Source: Nitratireductor indicus C115 (GTDB lineage: Bacteria; Pseudomonadota; Alphaproteobacteria; Rhizobiales; Rhizobiaceae). Taken from it: a stretch of 64,000 nucleotides of DNA. Below are positions 16,663 through 24,600 of this stretch, piece after piece (positions within the stretch are counted from its first letter, which is position 1; each line of letters opens with the position of its first letter). The notes below the pieces were generated by a model. That model saw nothing but the letters and a program-made list of their open reading frames with translations, was not told the origin of the DNA and did not search any database. The DNA lies in NCBI RefSeq assembly GCF_000300515.1, contig NZ_AMSI01000004.1, positions 1-64,000 of the forward strand, written 5' to 3'. The translations under genes were made by a program, and so were the position numbers.

Positions 16663-17739
16663 ATGGCGACGATTTCCATCAAGAACATCACCAAATCCTA
16701 CGGCAAGACCGAAGTCATCCACGGTGTGAGCCTCGATGTGGCCGATGGCGAATTCATTGTCATCGTTGGACCGTCGGGCTGCGGGAAATCCACATTGCTG
16801 CGCATGGTCGCAGGGCTGGAGCGCATAACCGGCGGCACCATCGAGATCGGGGGGCGGGTGGTCAACGATCTGGAGCCGCGCGAACGCGACATCGCCATGG
16901 TCTTCCAGAACTATGCGCTCTATCCGCATATGAGCGTGTTCGACAACATGGCCTACGGCCTGAAGATCGCCAACAAGTCGAAAGACGAGATTCGCGAGCG
17001 TGTCGGCAAGGCAGCCCGGATGCTGCAGCTCGAACCTTATCTCGAACGTAAGCCACGGGCACTTTCCGGTGGGCAGCGCCAGCGCGTGGCCATGGGCAGG
17101 GCACTTGTGCGCGATCCTGCCGTGTTTCTTTTCGATGAACCACTCTCCAACCTCGATGCCAAGTTGCGCGTGCAGATGCGGCTTGAAATCAAGGAAATGC
17201 AGCGCTCTGTGGAAACCACAGCGCTCTATGTCACCCATGACCAGGTGGAGGCCATGACGCTGGCTGACCGGCTGGTGGTGATGAATGGGGGCGTGGCCGA
17301 ACAGATCGACACACCCATGGCCGTTTATGATCGGCCAGCCACCCGCTTTGTGGCGGGCTTCATAGGGTCGCCAGCAATGAACATCATGAAGGGAGCGGCT
17401 TCCGGCAGGGAATTCACGCTGGAGGGCGGGACGACACTGCCGCTCGGCGAAGCCGCCCTTTCAGGAGAAGGGCGGCCGGTTCTGTTCGGCGTCAGGCCCG
17501 AGCATCTCCGCCTCGTGCCGGATAGCGAGGCCTCAATCAGGCTCAAGGTGCGCGCCATCGAAACCCTCGGCGCGGACACGCTGGCGCACGGTCGGTTCGA
17601 TGGTGCTGGCGCGGAAGGCGGCGAGTTCATCGCCCGCCTGCCCGGCAAGACGAAACTTGCCGAAGGCGATCTTCTTCCGCTTGCCATGGACCCCGGCAGC
17701 ATCCATCTTTTCGACGCCGAGAGCGGCAAGCGCATCTGA
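16663..17739 (+). CDS. ugpC: Glycerol-3-phosphate ABC transporter ATP-binding protein UgpC
   Basis: A 358-residue ATPase of the MalK/UgpC group. Walker A is GPSGCGKST, the signature [15 protein letters not shown] and Walker [13 protein letters not shown], with the C-terminal TOBE/regulatory domain after about residue 235 ([18 protein letters not shown]). The start was moved to the ATG at 16663, behind AGAAGGA, because the longer frame begins at TTG inside ugpE. No ugpQ phosphodiesterase gene follows; transcription ends at the hairpin at 17761-17790. Confidence 0.94.
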   Translation: MATISIKNITKSYGKTEVIHGVSLDVADGEFIVIVGPSGCGKSTLLRMVAGLERITGGTIEIGGRVVNDLEPRERDIAMVFQNYALYPHMSVFDNMAYGLKIANKSKDEIRERVGKAARMLQLEPYLERKPRALSGGQRQRVAMGRALVRDPAVFLFDEPLSNLDAKLRVQMRLEIKEMQRSVETTALYVTHDQVEAMTLADRLVVMNGGVAEQIDTPMAVYDRPATRFVAGFIGSPAMNIMKGAASGREFTLEGGTTLPLGEAALSGEGRPVLFGVRPEHLRLVPDSEASIRLKVRAIETLGADTLAHGRFDGAGAEGGEFIARLPGKTKLAEGDLLPLAMDPGSIHLFDAESGKRI

Positions 17740-17760
17740 TCCCGTGTTCAGAACAATGGA

Positions 17761-17790
17761 AAGGGCGGCACAGCAGACTGTGCCGCCCTT
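17761..17790. terminator. Bidirectional terminator between ugpC and the phoX-like gene
   Basis: A perfect 13-bp stem (AAGGGCGGCACAG with its complement) and a 4-nt loop, followed by CCTGTTT. It lies between two convergent genes, 21 nt from each stop codon, and would serve both. Confidence 0.75.
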
Positions 17791-17810
17791 CCTGTTTCGC
17801 GTGGGCGCGA

Positions 17811-19799
17811 TCAGGCGATCTTGCCGCCACCCTTGCGGGTGATCGCGACGACCGCGGGACGCACCGGCATGTCGTCCCGGAAATCGGGCCAGCGGGTGGA
17901 GAGATCCTCGTAATAGGAGGGGCGGCCAAAGCCTTCCCAATCCTCGCCGCCATCGCCGGGATGCTGCACGGCGACGAAGAAGGTGGTCATGTCCGGCGAA
18001 GGGCAGGGGCCGCACATTTCAGCGCCCACCGGAACACGGTAGAAGAGCTTCGACGTGCCGCGCGCAGCACCCTCCGTGTCGACCGCCCAAAGACCGTCGG
18101 TGCGCCCCGTGTCAGAGGGGGAGTTGCCGTCGGTGGAAACCCAAAGGCGGCCATCGGCATCGACGGCGCAATTGTCCGGCATGCCGAACCAGCCATTGAC
18201 GGAAGTCTCGGTGGAGAAGGTAGCGCCGACCTCGGCAACTGAGGGATCGCCGCATTTGAGCAGGATTTCCCACTTGCCCGCCTCTGCGGTGAAGTCACCG
18301 TCATTCTCGTGAATTTCCACGATATGACCGAAGGCATTGTCGACGCGCGGGTTTGCCGCGTTGGGTTCCTTGCGCTTCGTATTGTTGGTGAGCATCACAT
18401 AGACGCGACCATTGGTTCCGTTCGGCTGGATGTCCTCCGGGCGATCCATCGGCGTGGCGCCGAGGAGGTCTGCCGCGCGACGGGTTTCGATCAGCACGTC
18501 GGCCTGGCCGGCAAAACCATTGTCGGTCGTGAGCGGCCCCTTACCATGCACAAGCGGGAGCCACTGCATGCTGCCGTCCTCATCGAACCGGGCGACGTAG
18601 AGCGTGCCTTCGTCGAGGAGATCCATATTGGCAGCGCGATCATCGGGGTTGTACTTACCCGCGGTCACGAACTTGTAGACATAGTCGAAGCGCTCGTCGT
18701 CACCGAGATAGAACACGACACGACCATCCGGCGCCACGATGCTCTCGGCGCCCTCATGCTTGAAACGACCAAGCGCGGTACGCTTCTTGGGCATCGCATT
18801 CGGGTCCATGACGTCGACCTCGACCACCCAGCCGAAGCGGTTCGGCTCGTTGGGCTCCTTGGCAAGGTCGAAACGGTCGTGGAAATCCGCCCAGTCATAG
18901 CTGCCGCCAGGAACGCCCATGCGTTTGTAATTGGCCGTTTCGGCATGTCCCTCGGGCAACGTGCCCTTGAAATAACCGTGGATGTTTTCCTCGGCCATGA
19001 TGTAGGTGCCCCAGGGCGTGACACCGCCGGCGCAGTTGTTGACGGTGCCCAGCACCCTGGTGCCGGTGGCATCGGCGCCGGTCTTGAGGCGATCATGGCC
19101 GGCAGCCGGGCCGGAGAGCGTCATCTCCGTCTTGGACGTGATGCGGCGGTTGAGCCTGCCGTCGAGCACCGGCTGCCACTTGCCATCGACCTTGCGGATT
19201 TCAACGATCGTGCCGCCATGGGCTGCCATCTCGATGTTGACGCGGTCTTCCGTCGCGGGAGCGACCTCGACCTTGCCCTCCTTCACCGTGACGATGCCGG
19301 GGAACATCAAATGTTCGTTGGTATATTCATGGTTCACCACGAGCAGGCCGTGATCATCCGCCCCGTCGAGCGGAATGAAGCCGACGAAGTCATTATTGTA
19401 GCCGAACTGGCGCTGCTGGGCGGCTTCCGACTGTTTCAGCGGGTCGAATTCCGGCGCATCGGCAAAAAGCTTGTCGCCCCAGCGGAACAGCACGTCGGCA
19501 TCATAGCCTTCGGCAACGTGATGGTCTGCATCGACACCTGCAGTCACCTCGGGGAAATCGAAGGCGGACTTGCCTTCGGAAGCGCGCGCCTCGTCGGCGG
19601 CCATCAGGGCCATGGGGCTGACCGTGGCAGTGATAGCCGCTGTCGCCATGGCACCGCGCAGGAAGCCGCGGCGCGAGAAACGGGCTGCGATGATCTCGCC
19701 CATGGTGCGGTTTTCGGTCGGGTTCGTGCCCGGTCCGTCGGCCTCTTCAAGGCGGGTGGTCCGGAAAATGCCGTTGCCGGCGGTGCTATCGTCGCTCAT
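17811..19799 (-). CDS. PhoX-family (DUF839) phosphatase, Tat-exported
   Basis: A 662-residue protein of the PhoX/DUF839 family, calcium- and iron-dependent phosphatases that release phosphate from organic monoesters in the periplasm. The twin-arginine signal SRRGFLRGAMATAA is at residues 42-55, after a long hydrophilic N-terminus. Family features include FVNHEYTN-like VVNHEYTNEHLMFPG, the NNCAGGVTPWGTYIMAEEN segment, HEGAESIV and DNCAVDADGRLWVSTDGN. The start at 19799 (MSDDSTAG) was chosen because the upstream in-frame residues look unrelated to the family. It is convergent with ugpC, a context that suggests phosphate scavenging, but I see no clear Pho box upstream. Confidence 0.9.
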   Translation of the reverse strand: MSDDSTAGNGIFRTTRLEEADGPGTNPTENRTMGEIIAARFSRRGFLRGAMATAAITATVSPMALMAADEARASEGKSAFDFPEVTAGVDADHHVAEGYDADVLFRWGDKLFADAPEFDPLKQSEAAQQRQFGYNNDFVGFIPLDGADDHGLLVVNHEYTNEHLMFPGIVTVKEGKVEVAPATEDRVNIEMAAHGGTIVEIRKVDGKWQPVLDGRLNRRITSKTEMTLSGPAAGHDRLKTGADATGTRVLGTVNNCAGGVTPWGTYIMAEENIHGYFKGTLPEGHAETANYKRMGVPGGSYDWADFHDRFDLAKEPNEPNRFGWVVEVDVMDPNAMPKKRTALGRFKHEGAESIVAPDGRVVFYLGDDERFDYVYKFVTAGKYNPDDRAANMDLLDEGTLYVARFDEDGSMQWLPLVHGKGPLTTDNGFAGQADVLIETRRAADLLGATPMDRPEDIQPNGTNGRVYVMLTNNTKRKEPNAANPRVDNAFGHIVEIHENDGDFTAEAGKWEILLKCGDPSVAEVGATFSTETSVNGWFGMPDNCAVDADGRLWVSTDGNSPSDTGRTDGLWAVDTEGAARGTSKLFYRVPVGAEMCGPCPSPDMTTFFVAVQHPGDGGEDWEGFGRPSYYEDLSTRWPDFRDDMPVRPAVVAITRKGGGKIA

Positions 19800-20153
19800 C
19801 TCGAAACCTGCGTGAACAAGGTTGTTGTTTGCGTGGGAGGTCTTGATCCACAAGGCGGAACGGATGGTCTTTAACGACGCCACATAACAAGCGGATGAAA
19901 CGGGCAATGAAAAACGCATGGCAAAGCCATGCGTTAAGTTCCATAATTCATATTATGCAACTTTATGAGACCAAACCGTGCGCTCGACTTTGAAGTGCAC
20001 CGACTCCCGGTTCGATCTGGAGAAACACAGCGGAATGCCTATCTGCGGTTTACTGACCGAAGCTCTGTCTCGTTGAACTCGGGGATTGAAAACCAAGGCT
20101 CGGCGTGTTGATGTTCCTGTTTTATTCTGTCGACAAGAAGGGAGACGCCCTGC
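19800..20153. other. 354-nt gap between the phoX-like and VOC genes
   Basis: No credible gene is seen. The gap holds the phoX leader on the minus strand and a perfect hairpin at 19913-19935 (10-bp arms AACGCATGGC and GCCATGCGTT, AAA loop) with no T-tract. The AT-rich stretch at about 19938-19968 could hold promoters for either gene, but no clear -35/-10 pair was found. A small minus-strand frame at 19953-20192 has no ribosome site and atypical composition. Confidence 0.5.
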
Positions 20154-20546
20154 ATGTCTGTTATCAGCCATATCACGCTTGGCACAAACCATCCCGAACG
20201 CTCCGGTCGTTTCTATGATGAAGTTCTGGGTGTTTTAGGGTTTGAGCGCCTCCCCAAACCACCCGGAAAGCCGCCCGCTTATGAGAAAGGCGGAATGCCA
20301 ACGATCTATCTTTACAGTCCAGAGGACGGTCGGCCTGCGACCTGGGGCAATGGAACACATATTGCGTTTATCGCGGAGTCGAGGGATGCGGTGCATCATT
20401 TTCACGATGCAGCGCTGCGGTTGGGAGGAACCTGCGAGGGTCCGCCAGGCACGCGCCCGCACTATGGAAAAAACTATTATGCGGCCTATGTTCGCGACCC
20501 AGATGGCAATAAGCTCCAAGCCGTTTGTTACAGTGCGGGTGACTAG
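20154..20546 (+). CDS. VOC-superfamily protein (glyoxalase/bleomycin-resistance fold)
   Basis: A 130-residue protein with the vicinal-oxygen-chelate fold. It opens with ISHITLGTNHPERSGRFYDE and closes with YAAYVRDPDGNKLQAVC, the usual paired metal-ligand regions (His near 7, Glu-equivalent near the C-terminus). Members include glyoxalases, extradiol dioxygenases and antibiotic-binding proteins; this short single-module type is common and rarely assigned. The ATG follows AAGGGAGA. It stands alone and is followed by a copy of the intergenic repeat. Confidence 0.83.
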   Translation: MSVISHITLGTNHPERSGRFYDEVLGVLGFERLPKPPGKPPAYEKGGMPTIYLYSPEDGRPATWGNGTHIAFIAESRDAVHHFHDAALRLGGTCEGPPGTRPHYGKNYYAAYVRDPDGNKLQAVCYSAGD

Positions 20547-20649
20547 CGCATTTTGCAGTCAGGTGGAATCACTTGACGTCTGTATAAATGCCTAAAAACA
20601 AGAAGATAGGGCGGGACAGCGTTTCTGCGAAACGATGAAGCACTCTAGG
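20545..20649. repeat. Rhizobial-type intergenic repeat, reverse copy
   Basis: AGCGCATTTTGCAGTCAGGT then GGAATCAC opens this copy, the reverse complement of the end of the 10526-10643 element; GCGAAACGATGAAGCACTCTA closes it, matching the start of that element. It begins at the VOC stop codon. Confidence 0.7.
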
Positions 20650-20766
20650 CCCGGAGCATATCGATCGACCTATGAGCAATTGGAAAGCCGAAAGTGCATC
20701 CGACCACCACTCTTACACAAGCTGTGACGGGAATTTGCCGGCAGATACAGAGACTTTGGGATTGCA

Positions 20767-21624
20767 ATGAAAGGTCTTCGTTATCGATCCGACTATGCCC
20801 AGACGGATACAGGTTTTTCGGAACTGGGGCGGCTGATCAACGACACATTCGAGATCGATATCTCTCCCCTGAACCGGTTGGGACACGATCCATCCATCAT
20901 TGCATTCGGATGGTGGCATGAGGAGCGTCTGGTCGCGAATGTCAGTCTGTATGAACGCCAGTTCTATCTGGATGGAAACCGTGTCTTTGCGTTTGGCGTG
21001 CAGTCGGTTGCAGTTCGACCCGATTGGCGTGGAAAGGGCCTGTTTCGCGATCTGATGCTGCGTGCGTTGCGCTATGCCGACACCCGCGCGGAGCTGGTGA
21101 TCCTCGTCACCGGGACGCCTGAGCTTTATAAGCCTTTTGGATTCAGGCAGTTGCATGAGACGATCTTCAGCGCTGAACTGACATTGCAGAACTCCACCAC
21201 CGAATATCGCGATTTGTCTCTGGATGCGGCCGAGGATGTCAGTTTGCTGCGCGATATCTTCTCACGCCGGGTCCCCACCTCCCTGCTTGCGGCAGCCTGC
21301 GATCATCCCTCATTGTTCTTTCTGAGAGCGGTGCTCACCCCCGATATCAGGCTCGTTTACCTTCCAGCTCTCGATGCCGTCGCGGCTCTTCGTACGACGC
21401 GGGAGGCCCTCGTTCTTATGGATGTGGTCGCAGCGAAAATTCCGACCCTCGAGGACATTCTGGCCAATATCGGCTTCGGGCGCGGCCGCGTGGACGTGCA
21501 TTTCACGCCCGACCGGTTGGGCTGGAAGCCGCAGCGGCAGCATCGCGTCGACAATGGATACATGGTTCGCGGTGCTTTTGCGCCGGAAGGACAAGCCTTC
21601 ATGCTGTCCGATATGCGCGTTTGA
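20767..21624 (+). CDS. GNAT-family N-acetyltransferase (two-domain, Eis-like)
   Basis: A 285-residue protein whose N-terminal half is a GNAT domain: the acetyl-CoA loop VRPDWRGKGLFRDLM (about 79-93) and the following TPELYKPFGF are typical. The C-terminal half (about 140-285) resembles a second, degenerate GNAT-like or sterol-carrier-like module, as in larger acetyltransferases. The substrate is unknown. The ATG at 20767 has only a weak TTGGGA-like ribosome site. It stands alone, convergent with the autotransporter gene. Confidence 0.82.
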   Translation: MKGLRYRSDYAQTDTGFSELGRLINDTFEIDISPLNRLGHDPSIIAFGWWHEERLVANVSLYERQFYLDGNRVFAFGVQSVAVRPDWRGKGLFRDLMLRALRYADTRAELVILVTGTPELYKPFGFRQLHETIFSAELTLQNSTTEYRDLSLDAAEDVSLLRDIFSRRVPTSLLAAACDHPSLFFLRAVLTPDIRLVYLPALDAVAALRTTREALVLMDVVAAKIPTLEDILANIGFGRGRVDVHFTPDRLGWKPQRQHRVDNGYMVRGAFAPEGQAFMLSDMRV

Positions 21625-21646
21625 ACGCTCTCCGCGCTGCAGAAGA

Positions 21647-21676
21647 AACAGGACGCGTGCAACCGCGCGTCCTGTT
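21647..21676. terminator. Bidirectional hairpin between the GNAT and autotransporter genes
   Basis: An 11-bp stem (AACAGGACGCG with CGCGTCCTGTT) and an 8-nt loop between two convergent stop codons. There is no long T-run; a bidirectional terminator role is likely from its position. Confidence 0.6.
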
Positions 21677-21687
21677 GCGGATCAGGG

Positions 21688-24600
21688 TCAGAATGTCTTG
21701 CCGACCTTCAGGCCGAATGCGTGGTCCTGATTGTCGTTTCCGAAAGCCGTACGGTAATCGAACCGCACTGTCCAATCCAGGTCAAGCTCTGCGTCGAGCG
21801 ACACTCCAAGCGTTACGTAGTCACGCCTCGAAGCCTCGATATCGAGCCAGTAAGGCAGGTTGGCAAGGTTGATATAGCCCAGATTGATCCGGCTGGAGCC
21901 GGCGAAATCATGCGTGTACTCGATACGCGCGCCCGGCGTGAGCGTTCCCCAGCCAGTCTTGAAGGCATAGGCCGCCCGAAGGCCAATGACACCCGATACC
22001 GTGTCAATGTCCTGGTCTCCGTAGCGCAGACCGAAAGCACCTCCGCCGTCCTCTGTGAAGCCGTCGAGCCATGTGCGGGACAGTTCGACCCGGCCATAGG
22101 GCGAGACAAGCCATCTTTCCTTGCGGAATTCGTAAGCTGCACTCAACGATCCGAAGACCTGTTGTCCCGACCTACTGCCGGTGGCGAAATCGCCGGTGGC
22201 GGTGATATAGCGACGGCTGTCGAAATCGAGCCAGCTCGCACCGATGAGCCCATCGATGAAGAAATTATCAGCCGGCTTGTAGCTTCCGTAGAGCGCGGCG
22301 CTGTAGGCGCGCCCCGTATTTTCGGTTCCGTTTGCGCCGACTTCCGTGCGGTCGCGGCCGAACCCGACGCCGAACCCGCCGATGAATTTGTCAGAAAAGC
22401 GATAGTCGACGCCAGCGCTTACCCCGACGAGAGTGCTGTCGAGATCGATGCCGCCATTATCGCTCTCGCTGAAATCCACGAAGCCGCCTGTCCAGATGGC
22501 ATAGCGTCCAAGGTTCATGCCCCCGCCATTGAACACACCCGATCCGCTGGCCTTGTCTGCGGCAAGTCCCGCGCCCCCTGCCCTGCCGGAAGACTGTGAT
22601 GCATAGCCGAGAAGACCGGGCACATCGGCCCCGGCTTCGTTCAATGCGCGAACCGTGCGGTCGTTGCCGCTCCCCGCGCTTTCATTGTAGCCCAACCGCA
22701 CATTCATGCTGTTTCTGCGGCGGTCGCCTTCATCGTGCAGCTGCTCCAGTCGCCCGTTGAAATTGCGTGTCTGCACCTGCGCGAAGCGCTTCGCCGTGTC
22801 GACCTGCGCCTTCAGCAATCCAATCACTTCGGCATCCTGCGAAGGGTCGGGGCGTGCAAGGACCGTAAAGGAGATCGTTCCGGGGGCTGAGGTTCCGTAT
22901 GCGTTCGAGAGCGTGAACCGGACATCCGCGCCGCCCGAGAAGATCGGGCTGGAAGCAAAGACGAGCAGGAAACTCTGCCCGTTCTGTTCGATATGCGCGG
23001 AGCCGGCGCCACTGTCGGATATGTCGACAATCGCCGCGCCAGTAAATGGACCGCCCGTCGCACCTTCGGTGAGTTCGATCGATGACGTCTGGCCCGCATT
23101 GATTTCGATGGTGCGTGACAGGACGGTCGGGGCGGGCAATGCCCGGTTGACCGTTACCGTATAGGTCTGCGTCGTCGTACCGTCCTGCGCTGTGACGATA
23201 ACGGGGATCGCCGTCGTTCCAACCGCGAGGGCGAGCGGCTGGCTGGCATTGCCGGACGCAACTGCCGTGCCGTCGACGGTAATCGTCGCATTGGCGTCAT
23301 CGGCGATCGGGGTCAGGGTCAGGCTGGCAACGGAATTGGCAACAGCGACGGCATAGCCGAACGTGGCCCCATCGAACACAGGATCGAGGCTGCCGACGCT
23401 CGGCGCAAGGCCGGCCAGCGAAGCGTTGGTTGAGGCGGCGCGGGTGACGGTAACCGTGTAGGTCTGCACAGTCGTGCCGTCCTGCGCCGTCACGACGACA
23501 GGGATCGCCGTCGCCCCAACCGTGAGGGCGAGTGACTGGCTGGGGCTGCCCGAAGCAACCGCCGTGCCGTCGACGGTGATCGTGGCATTGGCGTCATCGG
23601 CGGTCGGGGTCAGGGTCAGGCTGGCAACGGAATTGGCAACAGCAACGGCATAGCCGAACGTGGCCCCATCGAACGCGGGATCGAGGGTGCCGATGCTCGG
23701 CGCAAGGCCGGCCAGCGAGGCGTTGGCGGATCCGCTGCGCACCCAGGGCGTTCCCGACGCATAAGCAGCAGCCATCGGATTGCCGGGCGTATCGGTGATC
23801 GACCCGTCCGCCAGAACATCGAGCCGCAACGAGCCGATCCCGGAAATACCGGTAACGCTGACCGTATATGTCACGTTGTCCGAGGTGGCGAGGCCGGAGA
23901 TCGCGCCCATGGCGCTCCCCGTCGTCGTCAGGACGAAATCCGATGAATCGACACCAATCACCGGCTTCGAGAATGTCACCAGGAAATCGACCGCAATCGC
24001 ATCCGAGTTCGGGCTGCCGCTGACTGCGCTGGAAGTCACCTTTGGCGCGACTGCGTCGACGAGAACACCGGTGGTGCTCCCAACGTTGTTGAGGGTCAGA
24101 TCGGCAGGCGTGCTGAAGGCGTTTGCAATTGCGCCGCCGTTCAGACCAATGGCGCCTCCAACCTGGATGCCGTTCACGTCCAGATCGCCCGGATTGACGG
24201 CATACTGGAAGACAAGTGCATTCGATGCGCTGCCCGCCACATAGCTGGCATCAACCGTTGCGGCTCCGATCACCACAGGAACGCTTGGCGAGCCGCCCAA
24301 CGTGTTGACCAGAACGGTTTCGTTGAAGTTGACAACGAAGGAAAGAACGTCCCCCGTGCGATAATACCCGTTGGCGGGAACGCTCACGGAACTGACCATC
24401 GGCGGAGTGCCGGCGCTTATCTGGAACGAATAGGCCTGGCTGCCGCCATATGGACCACTGCCAGCGCTGTTGTCAGTAGCGGTGACGGTGAAGTTGAATG
24501 TTCCGTTTACCGTCGGCGAGCCGGAGAGCACGCCAGAGCTGCTCAGACTCAGGCCCGAAGGCAGGCCACCGGCGGTAACGGAGTAGCTATAAGGCGCCGT

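Noticed and set aside
18309-19874. 521-codon open frame on the plus strand
   Set aside because: Antisense to the Tat-exported PhoX-like gene; no ribosome site or domain.
19953-20192. 79-codon open frame on the minus strand
   Set aside because: It crosses the start of the VOC gene and has no plausible translation signal.
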